Position numbers and translations under genes: made by a program
Notes under the pieces: model-generated
Told to the model about the DNA's origin: nothing
What the model saw: the letters and a program-made list of their open reading frames with translations, nothing else
Databases searched by the model: none
Shown: piece after piece, positions 10,020 through 18,603 of the stretch
Position numbering within the stretch: the first letter of the stretch is position 1
Layout: every line of letters starts with the position of its first letter
Assembly: GCA_963833465.1 (NCBI GenBank)
Contig: CAWHXW010000004.1
Location: 186,001 to 250,000, forward strand
DNA: 64,000 bases
Origin: Fen-1298 sp963833465
Lineage (GTDB): Bacteria > Bacteroidota > Ignavibacteria > UBA10030
Direction: 5' to 3'

Positions 10020-11356
10020 AGTATAACAGCCTGGTCACTGCCAAGCATCCCTACTGCGATTATTTGATTTCGTTGTATACTTACAGCATAAAAAATGCTG
10101 CCCGGCAAGTTTATTTGTTGCGTATAGTTATGCCAAGTAACGCCGTTGTAATGAAGTACCGTCCCATAATCCCCAACAGCTGCAACATCGTTACTTGCAT
10201 TGCCTCGAATAGCTTCAATGTAATTAAGCGTTAGCCCTTGATCGAATCGCTGCCATGCTGTATCCTGCAACGTTCTCTTATGAAACATGCCGCTGCCAAC
10301 GACATAATATGAGTTATCTGCAAACCAGACGCTGCGGATACTCCAGGGAAGACCGTTGGTTGCCAGTTTTGTCGCTGCAGTATTGGTGAGTGAAAGAATA
10401 TTCTCTGTGCCGCCGTAATCAACCGTAGAGCTAACACAAAGAACGCTTGTTTGCCCTGTTGCGGCATTTTCATCACCATAAATATCTTGTATATCCTCAG
10501 ATTCACCGCTCTCGATCTTACTCCAACTGCTGCCGTTGTAATGAATAATACGACCATCGTTGCCAACGAAGTACAAGTCTGAAGATGATGTTCCCCACAT
10601 TTTATTGCAAGCACCAGGTCCTTGATTGAAAGGAATGCTCAACATTACACATTGCGTTCCATTCCAATGTGACACTCCACCAGACTGCGATACAACCCAA
10701 ATATCATTTTCATTGAAAGCATAAATTGTATTTAATGGGTCCTGATCTGTTACAATTTGCGAATTAGTATATGTGAGTGTAACAGAAATGTGCATGGTAT
10801 CCCATTGCTGCCCATTCCATCTTGCAAGATTACAAATTGAGCTACCATAATAAATTTCGCCGCAAGCATATGCAAGCGAGTCATTTATTATCGCAACATC
10901 ATATAATGCGCTGCTGCCACTGCCATCACCAAGTGTAAAAGTCTGCCACAAAAAAGAATGACTTGATGTATCCATTGTCGTCGCCTGCGTATGGGCAGTC
11001 AAGTTGCCATTAAGAGAGGCAGTGTAATTGTATATGTGTCCCGGTAAGAGATTGGTATCTGTCAGTGTCGTTTGTCCCGAAGCTACACTCATGCTAAGAA
11101 CTTGTATCGTATCCCGCATGAGTGTCAACGTACGAGAACCAAGTGCCGAGCCTACTATTAGCTGCAAATACACTTCTGTGCAATTTGCATCGGTTACTGC
11201 GATGGCAAATGTGTTGTCAGGCGGCGGCCCAATAGGGTTTTTCTTGCAATTGAGGTTGAAGAACAGTGCGAACAAGAAAATAACTACGAGAGCGACAAAT
11301 GTAGACTTTTGATTTTTTCCCTGCATCCACATTTTGCGTAATTTCATGAATTTCAC
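9998..11356 (-). CDS. Exported repeat protein with an extra N-terminal Ig/FN3-like domain, paralogue 3
   Basis: The longest of the four paralogues (452 residues). A signal-like segment (FVALVVIFLFALFFNLNC) ends in the family cysteine and is followed by KKNPIGPPP. About 85 residues unique to this member follow (roughly 45-130), with a fibronectin-III-like pattern ending in LLPGHIYNYTASLNG. The shared body has motifs such as WGTSSSDLYFVGNDGRIIHY and YNGSSWSKIESGE. The body closely matches the 11721-12794 gene. It is the first gene of the second two-gene unit and has a convincing promoter at 11418-11446. Function unknown; an extracellular, membrane-anchored binding protein is the likely class. 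Confidence 0.75.
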   Translation of the reverse strand: MKFMKLRKMWMQGKNQKSTFVALVVIFLFALFFNLNCKKNPIGPPPDNTFAIAVTDANCTEVYLQLIVGSALGSRTLTLMRDTIQVLSMSVASGQTTLTDTNLLPGHIYNYTASLNGNLTAHTQATTMDTSSHSFLWQTFTLGDGSGSSALYDVAIINDSLAYACGEIYYGSSICNLARWNGQQWDTMHISVTLTYTNSQIVTDQDPLNTIYAFNENDIWVVSQSGGVSHWNGTQCVMLSIPFNQGPGACNKMWGTSSSDLYFVGNDGRIIHYNGSSWSKIESGESEDIQDIYGDENAATGQTSVLCVSSTVDYGGTENILSLTNTAATKLATNGLPWSIRSVWFADNSYYVVGSGMFHKRTLQDTAWQRFDQGLTLNYIEAIRGNASNDVAAVGDYGTVLHYNGVTWHNYTQQINLPGSIFYAVSIQRNQIIAVGMLGSDQAVILMGRRQQ

Positions 11357-11417
11357 CCTGTGCCTTTTTTTAACTATAGAAGAAATTTGCGACGCGAATT
11401 GACCCTACCTTGCAAAA

Positions 11418-11446
11418 AATATAGAGTTAATTAAAAACATTGTCAA
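11418..11446 (-). promoter_or_regulatory. Promoter of the 9998-11356 gene
   Basis: On the minus strand a perfect TTGACA (11446-11441) and TATATT (11423-11418) are separated by 17 bases. The start codon at 11356 lies about 60 bases downstream. This is one of the best promoter matches in the window. Confidence 0.65.
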
Positions 11447-11642
11447 GACTCGCGCTCAAAAATCTCTATTTTGAAATTGTTCTGTTCGCAAGAACCTCAT
11501 ATTCGTTTTCATAACAAGATCTCCTTTTTGTTTTTGTGGGACTCATTGTATTCGTTACAATGAAGTTGTATTTTGAAAATGAAAACGCTGCCGCGGCTTA
11601 CCTGAAAAGGTAAGAAAGGACACGGCCTGCCGTTTTCGTAAT

Positions 11643-11683
11643 ATCCCGTTTGGTGCTCGTAACACCAGACGGGATTTTATATT
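11643..11683. terminator. Terminator-like hairpin, plus-strand oriented
   Basis: ATCCCGTTTGGTG (11643-11655) pairs with CACCAGACGGGAT (11663-11675) with one wobble and a 7-base loop. TTTATATT follows on the plus strand. As with the hairpins at 3894 and 8714, the T-run faces away from the minus-strand genes. Confidence 0.55.
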
Positions 11684-11720
11684 CTAAACAGGCGGTGAGC
11701 GGTTCTCGATAGCCATAACA

Positions 11721-12794
11721 TTATCTCCTTCCGATTGAGACAACGGCACGCGGTGAATCCATTCCAACAGCGATGACCAAATTATTTTTCAAAGCCACAG
11801 AGCCATACGCACCGTTGCTTAGACCTGTTATTGATTGATAACTCAACCAGCTTTTTCCATTGTAGTGCATGACCTCTCCACCTGCACCGACTATAAACAC
11901 ATCGTTAATTGAATTACCCCTGACTTTCGTAGTATAATACTGAGTAAGGTCAAGTTGATGAACAATCCAACCGGCATCAGATAGATTATTTTTCTCATAA
12001 ATTCCATCTCCCACAACATAATAACGTTGATTAGGTACAAACCACACACCGCTCAACGACAAAGAGATGGGATTATCTGAGAGAGTTGAGGCACTTGTCC
12101 CTTTAATTTGCAATATCTTGCGATCATAGCTTGATCCAGCATTTCCAGCTACAGCAAGTATCTCCCATTGGCTTGTTACGGAGTTATAAGCTCCATAAAT
12201 ATCCTGTATGTCCAAACTTGTTCCACTCTCAATCTTCGTCCAACTGCTGCCGTTGTAATGAATAATACGCCCATTATTGCCAACAAAATACAAATCCGAA
12301 GATGATGTCCCACAGATTTTATTGCAAGCACCGGGTCCTTGATTGAAAGGAATGCTCAACATTACCCATTGCGTTCCATTCCAATGAGATACTCCACCCG
12401 CCTGCGATACAATCCAAATATCATTTTCGTTGAATGCATAAATAGTTTTCAATGGGTCTTGATCTGTTACAATTTGAGAGCTCGTGTACGTGAGAGTAAC
12501 AGAAACGTGCATGGTATCCCATCGATGTCCATCCCATCGCGCCATATTATAGATGGAGCCATTGTAATATATTGCACCGCAAGCATATGCAAGCGAGTCA
12601 TTTATTATTGCAATATCATATAATGTGCTGCTACCACTGCCATCGCCGAGCGGGGTTTGCGTCCAGCTAAAGTTATGGCTGGTGGTGTCTGGAGTTTTGT
12701 CCTTTGGTTGTGTCGGCTCGTTTTTGCACTTGAGATTTAAAAACGCTGCGCATAAGAAAATTGCAAGGAGAATAATTTGAGAATGTTTCTTCAT
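11721..12794 (-). CDS. Exported repeat protein, paralogue 2
   Basis: A 357-residue family member with the same signal segment as the 8787-9866 protein (KHSQIILLAIFLCAAFLNLK before the cysteine). Its body is nearly the same as the 9998-11356 protein, including WNGTQWVMLSIPFNQGPGAC and YNGSSWTKIESGT. It ends in SIGRR like the 8787-9866 protein (TIGRR). It is the second gene of the first two-gene unit, 131 bases after the 12926-14014 gene. Repeated W/G/H-Y-N-G motifs suggest a beta-propeller fold; no enzyme motif is visible. Some database relatives of such proteins carry a glucosyltransferase label, but I see no support for that. Confidence 0.75.
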   Translation of the reverse strand: MKKHSQIILLAIFLCAAFLNLKCKNEPTQPKDKTPDTTSHNFSWTQTPLGDGSGSSTLYDIAIINDSLAYACGAIYYNGSIYNMARWDGHRWDTMHVSVTLTYTSSQIVTDQDPLKTIYAFNENDIWIVSQAGGVSHWNGTQWVMLSIPFNQGPGACNKICGTSSSDLYFVGNNGRIIHYNGSSWTKIESGTSLDIQDIYGAYNSVTSQWEILAVAGNAGSSYDRKILQIKGTSASTLSDNPISLSLSGVWFVPNQRYYVVGDGIYEKNNLSDAGWIVHQLDLTQYYTTKVRGNSINDVFIVGAGGEVMHYNGKSWLSYQSITGLSNGAYGSVALKNNLVIAVGMDSPRAVVSIGRR

Positions 12795-12947
12795 ATTTCT
12801 TCCTCAAGAATTACGTTGACTGGATTTGCAAGGGCAATATAGATATTTGACCTCTTCCTGTCAGTCACGTAAACGCGTGATTTTTTCATAACAAGTATCA
12901 TTTTTGGCGTCTTTTAGCTCCCTTCTTATTGTTGTCTTCTTCCCATT
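12697..12947. repeat. Direct repeat copy B spanning gene end, spacer and next gene start
   Basis: This is the second copy of the 251-base repeat at 9769-10019, identical as far as I can read. It joins the end of the 12926-14014 gene to the start of the 11721-12794 gene. Confidence 0.88.
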
Positions 12948-14014
12948 GTGATAACAGCCTGCGGTGAATTATATCCAACAGTAATAACAAGGTCTCCCTT
13001 CACAGCAACGCTTCCATAACTGCCGGAAGGAAAACCTGTTTCTGTTATAAAGCTCTTCCAACTAGCACCGTTCCAATGCAAAAATTCACCAAATGCTCCA
13101 ACCACAAAAATATCGTTTAATCCGCTTCCTCTAATTTCAGAACTTGCGTAATGAGTAAATTCTGTCGGATAGTTTTTCCAAGTGCTATCTGAAAGAGAAT
13201 TCTTTTCGTAAATACCGGAACCGACAACATAGTAGTGTTGGTTCGGTACAAACCAAACGCTGAACAACTCATACTGACTAAGTGGATTGGATGAAATTTT
13301 TGTTGCCGTATTTCCACTGATACTGAAGATCGCTTCACCAAGAGGATAATTTTCCGAACATACGGCAAGAATTTGTTGTTCCCCTGTTGTATTGTCAGTC
13401 GCACCATAGATATCAAGAAATTCCAGACTTGTACCGCTCTCGATCTTTGTCCAACTGCTGCCATTGTAGTGAACAATGTTGCCATTTCGTCCAACAAAAT
13501 ATATATTGGATGAGCTTGTTCCCCATCCTTTTAAGACATCTATATTTTGATCTCCAGTAATATTTCGGATATCGAAGTCAGACCAATTTTTACCATCACC
13601 ATGAATAGGATCTCCGGCAACAAGCCATATATCCGTTGGTGAAAAAGCAAAAATACCATCTATTGGAGTAGTCACGGGATAGCCACGAAAGTTTACTGTA
13701 ACTTTTTTTAATTGCCACGAGGATCCATTCCATTTTGCTAAGTTGTACGGCAATGGATCCGGTTGTCCCGTTGTTGAATCAATAAGGTACACTGCCCCCA
13801 CTGCATAAGCGAGCGTGTCATTTATAATGGACACATCATTGAAATAACTTGATCCGGCATTACCGCCAAATGCAAATTGCTGGAATATAAAATCATGGCT
13901 TGTGGTATCCGGTCCTTGTTGCGTCGGTGCAATGGGATTCTTCTTGCAGTCAAGATTAAGAAACAATGCAACTAAAATCACAAAAAAGAAAAATATCTGA
14001 TAATACTTATTCAT
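12926..14014 (-). CDS. Exported repeat protein, paralogue 1
   Basis: A 362-residue family member and the first gene of the cluster in the direction of transcription. Its signal segment (QIFFFFVILVALFLNLDC) differs from the other members apart from the NL-x-C-K core. The body shares long identical stretches with the 8787-9866 protein (FIFQQFAFGGNAGSSYFNDV, NIYFVGRNGNIVHYNGSSW). It ends in MGRRQQ like the 9998-11356 protein. Function is unknown; it is expected to sit on the outer side of a membrane. A candidate promoter lies at 14116-14144. Confidence 0.75.
   Translation of the reverse strand: MNKYYQIFFFFVILVALFLNLDCKKNPIAPTQQGPDTTSHDFIFQQFAFGGNAGSSYFNDVSIINDTLAYAVGAVYLIDSTTGQPDPLPYNLAKWNGSSWQLKKVTVNFRGYPVTTPIDGIFAFSPTDIWLVAGDPIHGDGKNWSDFDIRNITGDQNIDVLKGWGTSSSNIYFVGRNGNIVHYNGSSWTKIESGTSLEFLDIYGATDNTTGEQQILAVCSENYPLGEAIFSISGNTATKISSNPLSQYELFSVWFVPNQHYYVVGSGIYEKNSLSDSTWKNYPTEFTHYASSEIRGSGLNDIFVVGAFGEFLHWNGASWKSFITETGFPSGSYGSVAVKGDLVITVGYNSPQAVITMGRRQQ
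13449..13633. repeat. Direct repeat copy B (coding, lipoprotein family)
   Basis: The second copy of the 185-base stretch at 9301-9485. The offset between copies (4148 bases) differs from that of the spacer repeat (2928 bases), so one simple duplication cannot explain both. Confidence 0.85.
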
Positions 14015-14330
14015 AAAAACACCTTAAGCGACATAACGATTGATTCGGATTCCTCCACTGATTGAAATATACTTTAAAATTAATATTATATGATCCCTAC
14101 ACCTACCTTGTTTCCAAGTTACAATAATCTAGAAAGATTATCAAGGAAAAAATTTCAAATTCTTTGTATAAATATACAAACCATAATGAACAATCGTCTT
14201 CCAAACTAAAATGGAATTTCGCTTATGAATTGGGATGTAGTTTCACTCCAGACCTCGCGACCAGATTTAGAGCTGAATCAAACATTTGAAAGAAAAGTGA
14301 GAAGGGAATAACTGTGTTTTTTCTTATCAC
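14015..14330. other. 316-base spacer upstream of the exported protein cluster
   Basis: An AT-rich spacer between the holA stop and the first paralogue. Apart from the candidate promoter at 14116-14144 I see no gene, RNA or strong structure in it. Confidence 0.6.
14116..14144 (-). promoter_or_regulatory. Candidate promoter of the exported protein cluster
   Basis: Minus-strand TTGATA (14144-14139) and TAACTT (14121-14116) with a 17-base spacer, about 100 bases upstream of the 14014 start codon. The -10 box is weak, so this is tentative. Confidence 0.38.
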
Positions 14331-15389
14331 TCACACTGAAACTATGTCAGCAGATTTAATATCTGTAATAAGTGAATAGACTAACATTTCCATCAGATGA
14401 AATGGATCGGGTGAAGTGCTTTTTAATTGTAAATCTGCATCAAGAAGAACACTAAATGAATTTTCGATCTGCAAAGACGAAAAACGCCGCGCCGCTTCTA
14501 AATAATCCTTGAAGTAGTATGGAGAAATTTTTGTTGCCGCAATAATTTCTGTTTCCGATGCACCAAATTTTAACATATCCTGTATTTTCCATACAATATT
14601 AAAATATCTTGTTAGCATAATAATCGAAAGCTGCGGCGCTTCGCCTGTTTCTATCATCCGTTTCACAATTCGTATTGCATCGCCGATATTTTTCTTCCCA
14701 ATCGCATTTTGTAAATCGAAAACTGTAAATCCGCGCGAAACACCCACAACATCCGCAACGTCTTCCGGTGTTATGCGCATCCGTTCTCCAAGGTACGTAA
14801 AGAGCTTGTCTAATTCATTTTGGATTGCTCGTAGCGAATTACCCACGTATGCGTACATTAACCGGCATGCTTCGATGTCGGCTTCCTTTCCCATTTTTTT
14901 GCACCGTGCGGCAATCCACGCCGGAACTTGATTTTCATAAAGTGGAGTGAACGAAAACGTTGCCCCGCTTTTTTTCAAATCGTTGAACGGTTTCGTACGA
15001 AAATCCGGCTTTTCTGCCAACAATACAAGGCATGTCGAGTCCAGCGGCCGCGCAATATAAGCTGATACAAGCTCCTTCACTGAATCGCTGGAAAGCAATT
15101 TATCGAATTCTTTTATCACGACTACACGCCGATCGCTCATCATCGGAAATGATGCCGCGTGTGCCATCACCTCACTTGCATCCGCTTTGCTTCCATACAC
15201 AATATCGAGATTGAATGCTTTTGTATCTGCCGTCAATAAATCTTGGATAACACGATCCACGCATTCTTCGCTTAAAAATTCTTCTTCACCGATAAATAGA
15301 TACACGGGCGCGTACTTCTTGCCTTTAGTCGCTTCAAGGAAGTCGTTGTAATTGGGAAATTTATCTTTTTGGGATTTCAACATCACCAC
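14331..15389 (-). CDS. holA: DNA polymerase III delta subunit
   Basis: HolA opens the sliding clamp within the clamp-loader complex during replication. The 352-residue length fits. The N-terminal part has VYLFIGEEEFLSEECVDRVI, the usual start of the delta AAA-like domain. VVVIKEFDKLLSS follows, and the helical collar region is near the C-terminus (QLSIIMLTRYFNIVWKI). The first start codon is GTG at 15389, with a second GTG at 15386 and ATG at 15383. A GGGGA site inside the end of the preceding gene is about 11 bases from the first GTG, so the start is uncertain by two codons. It follows the cyclophilin gene by 5 bases, which suggests one transcript. Confidence 0.92.
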   Translation of the reverse strand: MVMLKSQKDKFPNYNDFLEATKGKKYAPVYLFIGEEEFLSEECVDRVIQDLLTADTKAFNLDIVYGSKADASEVMAHAASFPMMSDRRVVVIKEFDKLLSSDSVKELVSAYIARPLDSTCLVLLAEKPDFRTKPFNDLKKSGATFSFTPLYENQVPAWIAARCKKMGKEADIEACRLMYAYVGNSLRAIQNELDKLFTYLGERMRITPEDVADVVGVSRGFTVFDLQNAIGKKNIGDAIRIVKRMIETGEAPQLSIIMLTRYFNIVWKIQDMLKFGASETEIIAATKISPYYFKDYLEAARRFSSLQIENSFSVLLDADLQLKSTSPDPFHLMEMLVYSLITDIKSADIVSV

Positions 15390-15394
15390 GGATT

Positions 15395-15991
15395 TTATTT
15401 CCCCGCTTGTTTTTTAATCGTAACCATTTTCATTATGACATCAACTTTCGGCTTACCGTCGGTTGGTCCCATCTGCGGAATAATTTCAACCGCTGCGATA
15501 GAATCCACAACATCCATCCCTTTCGTAACCCTGCCGAAGATTGTATAATTATTAGGCATCGGTATATCGTTCAGCATAATAAAAAACTGACTCGTATTTG
15601 TATTCGGCCCGCGGTTAGCCATCGCTACTGTACCGCGCTTATATCCTTCTTTATAAGAAGGGGCAGAGGGATTTAATTCATCTTCAAATTCTTTCCCGTA
15701 AATACTTCTTCCGCCTCTTCCTGTCCCTGTAGAGTCGCCTCCTTGAATTACAAAACCTTTTGAAATACGATGGAATATACTTCCGTTGTAATATCCTTGC
15801 TCGGCAAGTCCGACGAAGTTAGCAACTGTTTTCGGTGCATCGGATTCAAATAATTCCATCTCAATATTGCCTTTTGCCGTTTCGATTAAAATGTTCACGG
15901 TTTTTCCTTTTGTTGTATCAGATTGACAGCCAATGAACTGAGAAAATCCAAAGATGATTATAATAAGGAAAGCAGATTTATTCATATGCAT
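15395..15991 (-). CDS. Cyclophilin-type peptidyl-prolyl cis-trans isomerase, exported
   Basis: It catalyses proline cis-trans isomerisation, here probably as a lipoprotein in the periplasm: the N-terminus has a hydrophobic segment ending in FSQFIGC. The cyclophilin core shows the active-site region FHRISKGFVIQGGD and NTNTSQFFIMLND. The longest frame would start at 16030 inside uppP, but ATG 15991 has GGAAGG a few bases upstream and puts the signal peptide at the very N-terminus, so I prefer it; ATG 15985 is an alternative. It sits between uppP and holA with almost no spacing. Confidence 0.92.
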   Translation of the reverse strand: MHMNKSAFLIIIIFGFSQFIGCQSDTTKGKTVNILIETAKGNIEMELFESDAPKTVANFVGLAEQGYYNGSIFHRISKGFVIQGGDSTGTGRGGRSIYGKEFEDELNPSAPSYKEGYKRGTVAMANRGPNTNTSQFFIMLNDIPMPNNYTIFGRVTKGMDVVDSIAAVEIIPQMGPTDGKPKVDVIMKMVTIKKQAGK

Positions 15992-16001
15992 ATTTCCTTC
16001 C

Positions 16002-16811
16002 CTAAATAAAGAAAATTCCAATAATACCAATTACCAAACAATAAAATGAGAACCAACTAATTTTTCCTTTTTCCATGATTTTTAAAAGCAGTTTAATAGC
16101 AAAATATCCGGCAATAGCCGACACCGCTATACCGATTAACATCGGTGAAGCATCAATAGCGCCGCCTTGCATAAGAAGTCTATACAATTCCAATAATAGC
16201 ATGCCTCCGATCACCGGTATGGAAAGAAGAAATGAAAATCGTGCTGCCTGAACAGGTGATGTTTTTAAATAAAGTGCAGCGCTCATTGTAGAACCGGAAC
16301 GTGAAATTCCCGGCAGAATCGACACTGCCTGTGCAATTCCGATGATAAGCGCCGATCTTGCTTTGATCTTCTTTCCTTCTATCGGTTTAGAAAGCCGGGT
16401 TAAGAATAAAAATAGTCCGGTGATAACGATATTCATTGCTACAAGTTTTGAATCTGTAAATTTTGCTTCAATCTGATGACGATATAATAGTCCGATAATT
16501 CCAGCCGGAATTGATCCAACGATAATCGCAATACCAAGTCGAAAAGATTCTGTTTTCTTGTATTCTTCTTTCAGTTTCATGGTCGAAAATGCTTTGACGA
16601 ACGATCTCAGCATTTCAAGAATATCTTTCCGGAAAACAAACATTGCGCTTATAAGAGTTCCGAGATGCACAAAGACATCGAATATAATCACTTGCTGATC
16701 GTGCAGATTAAGTAATTCCTGAGCCAGTACCAAATGTCCGGAACTGCTCACAGGCAAGAACTCTGTGAATCCTTGAAGAATTGCCAAAAGAATTGCATCA
16801 AACACACTCAA
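16002..16811 (-). CDS. uppP: Undecaprenyl-diphosphatase
   Basis: UppP (BacA) dephosphorylates undecaprenyl diphosphate at the membrane and so recycles the lipid carrier for peptidoglycan and other envelope polymers. The 269-residue multi-spanning protein has both signature regions: EFLPVSSSGHL near residues 17-27 and PGISRSGST at 167-175, with the conserved R171. Length is typical. It lies just upstream of the cyclophilin gene and 100 bases downstream of the flippase-like gene, all in the same direction. Confidence 0.96.
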   Translation of the reverse strand: MSVFDAILLAILQGFTEFLPVSSSGHLVLAQELLNLHDQQVIIFDVFVHLGTLISAMFVFRKDILEMLRSFVKAFSTMKLKEEYKKTESFRLGIAIIVGSIPAGIIGLLYRHQIEAKFTDSKLVAMNIVITGLFLFLTRLSKPIEGKKIKARSALIIGIAQAVSILPGISRSGSTMSAALYLKTSPVQAARFSFLLSIPVIGGMLLLELYRLLMQGGAIDASPMLIGIAVSAIAGYFAIKLLLKIMEKGKISWFSFYCLVIGIIGIFFI

Positions 16812-16911
16812 CGTTTATTTCCTTTTAATTTTTAATACTTCTTTTTATCATTTTTAATTCTTTTTACCGACAAAATTTGAATCACAACATATTTTACAGA
16901 ATACATTTTCT

Positions 16912-17937
16912 TCATTCTTCTTTTGAAGAAGCTTTTGTCAGGTCGGATACTCGGAGATGATCGCGAAAATAATAATATGCACCTATAACCATAACGACAA
17001 GATAGCCGATTTCGTGTGTTACAATCGCATAACTTAATGATGTTGTCTCGTCAATACCATATAACTTTACCATCGCAACTTTTAAAAAGGAATGATAAGT
17101 TCCCATTGCACCGGGTGCCGGTAAAATCCATGCAACAGAGGAAATGACCAACAAAACGACAGATGCGCCGAAATTCATTCCCGATTTTATCAGCGGCGCA
17201 AATGCAAAAAATGGCACAAACATTATCAGAGCATTCAATCCCCAAATCAAGAAACTCTGAAATAAAATCACGCCGAATTTATCGCGATATTTTGCCACCG
17301 CAAATCCGGAATAAAATTTATCCAATATTATTTCAATTTTTTCTCTGTGCTTGTTTGAAATAAAGCGGAGCACTTTTGCTAAAAACCGAAATAATGCTTC
17401 GGCTTTAAAAAAAAGAAGAATAAAAATCACAAGAGCTGCAATGGAACCTATAAGGAACAACGGACGAATAGTATCCGCCTGATCTACGAACGGGTCGAGC
17501 GAGTTAGGATAAAAAAAGAGAACAACACATACTATGAAATAGAAACTCATAAAATCCAGAATACGTTCGACTATAACGGTTCCGAACACCGAGCTTCTGG
17601 AAATATTTTCTCGATTTCCAACGATATAGGGACGCACAATTTCGCCGACACGCGGCAGCACATTGTTGATTGCATATCCAATCATCACGCCTGAGAAAAG
17701 ATTTCGCTTTGAGATGGGGAATTTGATTGGAGACAGCAAGTGCGCCCAGCGCTCTGCCCTGACCCAATTCATAAGAATGTTCAGCGGAATAAGCAGCGAT
17801 ACCCACCAGTAATTAGCACCTTTTAATGACTCCCACAATTCAGATAGCTTTACACCGTGAAAAGCGAGATAAAGAAAACCGAAAGCTAAAAAAAAACTTA
17901 TCGAATATCTAAAAATGGTTCGTAATTTAGCAGACAT
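16912..17937 (-). CDS. Flippase-like membrane protein (lysylphosphatidylglycerol synthase TM-domain family)
   Basis: A 341-residue integral membrane protein of the family with the transmembrane part of lysylphosphatidylglycerol synthase/YbhN (formerly UPF0104). It shows the family hallmarks: LNILMNWVRAERWAHLL near the N-terminus, GYAINNVLPRVGEIVRPYIV, and PGAMGTYHSFLKVA in the C-terminal half. Such proteins are thought to move or recognise lipid-linked substrates; no cytoplasmic synthase domain is attached, so it is not an aminoacyl-PG synthase. It starts 18 bases after the lolA stop and is probably in the same transcript as lolA and ftsK. Confidence 0.85.
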   Translation of the reverse strand: MSAKLRTIFRYSISFFLAFGFLYLAFHGVKLSELWESLKGANYWWVSLLIPLNILMNWVRAERWAHLLSPIKFPISKRNLFSGVMIGYAINNVLPRVGEIVRPYIVGNRENISRSSVFGTVIVERILDFMSFYFIVCVVLFFYPNSLDPFVDQADTIRPLFLIGSIAALVIFILLFFKAEALFRFLAKVLRFISNKHREKIEIILDKFYSGFAVAKYRDKFGVILFQSFLIWGLNALIMFVPFFAFAPLIKSGMNFGASVVLLVISSVAWILPAPGAMGTYHSFLKVAMVKLYGIDETTSLSYAIVTHEIGYLVVMVIGAYYYFRDHLRVSDLTKASSKEE

Positions 17938-17955
17938 AAGAGGATTGTGTAGTGG

Positions 17956-18603
17956 TTAGCGAAGGTCCACCACTTCTGTACCTTCCGGCGTTTCAAATTT
18001 AAATGTTTTCTCTTTGATATTTGTGTTTAATTTGAAATCCTTCACAATATAAGTCGTTTCTGTTTCGTTCACATCCAGAATCACAATTTTTTTGACTACC
18101 CAATCGTCTTCTTCAATAGAAATTTTTACTGATTTTACGAACGAACGGTCATCTTTCGGCACGAGCTTAAGAAGAACGACGTTTCCTATCAGTTGTTTTT
18201 CTTGACCGAGAAGTGAAACATAATAATTTTCGGGAAGATTAAGCATGAACTGTTCGGGAGAAATTGAATTGGAATTCTCTTTGTAATTATCGACTATAAC
18301 TTGATTGTTTTCTGTAGAATACGCCCACACCGTTATTCCATCCGTAACAATTGTTTGATGTTCCGACTCGATGCGATAGTGTTTCGGTTTTTTCATTTTC
18401 AGTGTACCGCTGAAATTTTGTTCAATATTTGAAAAACCTAACTTGACATGCTGTTCAAATTGCACAACTGCATCATCAATCATGTCATACCTATGACGCA
18501 ATTGCTCAGTTACCTGTTTAACTGTCAATTCATCTTCTTGTGCTGTTGCACCAGTCATACAGAAACATATAAACGCTGTTAATAATTTTTTTTTGATGTT
18601 CAT
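17956..18603 (-). CDS. lolA: Outer-membrane lipoprotein carrier protein LolA
   Basis: LolA ferries lipoproteins across the periplasm to the outer membrane. The 215-residue protein has a signal peptide (LLTAFICFCMTGATA, cut before QEDEL). The LolA-type half-barrel pattern is present, including FSGTLKMKKPKHYRIES, VTDGITVWAYSTENNQVIVD and an LPENYYVSLLG segment. Its ATG overlaps the ftsK stop by four bases (ATGA), indicating translational coupling. An outer-membrane lipoprotein pathway fits the many lipoproteins in this window. Confidence 0.9.
   Translation of the reverse strand: MNIKKKLLTAFICFCMTGATAQEDELTVKQVTEQLRHRYDMIDDAVVQFEQHVKLGFSNIEQNFSGTLKMKKPKHYRIESEHQTIVTDGITVWAYSTENNQVIVDNYKENSNSISPEQFMLNLPENYYVSLLGQEKQLIGNVVLLKLVPKDDRSFVKSVKISIEEDDWVVKKIVILDVNETETTYIVKDFKLNTNIKEKTFKFETPEGTEVVDLR

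Larger units (their letters stand above)
11357..11720. other. 364-base spacer with promoter, mini-ORF and structured segment
   Basis: The spacer holds a minus-strand promoter (11418-11446). It also has an 18-codon minus-strand mini-ORF at 11456-11512 behind a strong AAGGAG site; because it lies upstream of the promoter, only readthrough would transcribe it. The segment at about 11580-11635 folds well: GAAAACG pairs with CGTTTTC around an inner CTTACCT-GAAA-AGGTAAG hairpin with a GNRA-type loop. A terminator-like hairpin follows at 11643-11683. No larger gene is seen. Confidence 0.55.

Noticed and set aside
11575..11640. Possible c-di-GMP or other known riboswitch
   Set aside because: The folding is good, but the conserved cores of the riboswitch classes I know are absent and no gene follows on that strand.
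8787..14014. Glycosyltransferase function for the four paralogues
   Set aside because: No nucleotide-sugar-binding or DXD-type motif in a suitable fold; repeats and signal segments fit exported propeller-like proteins instead.
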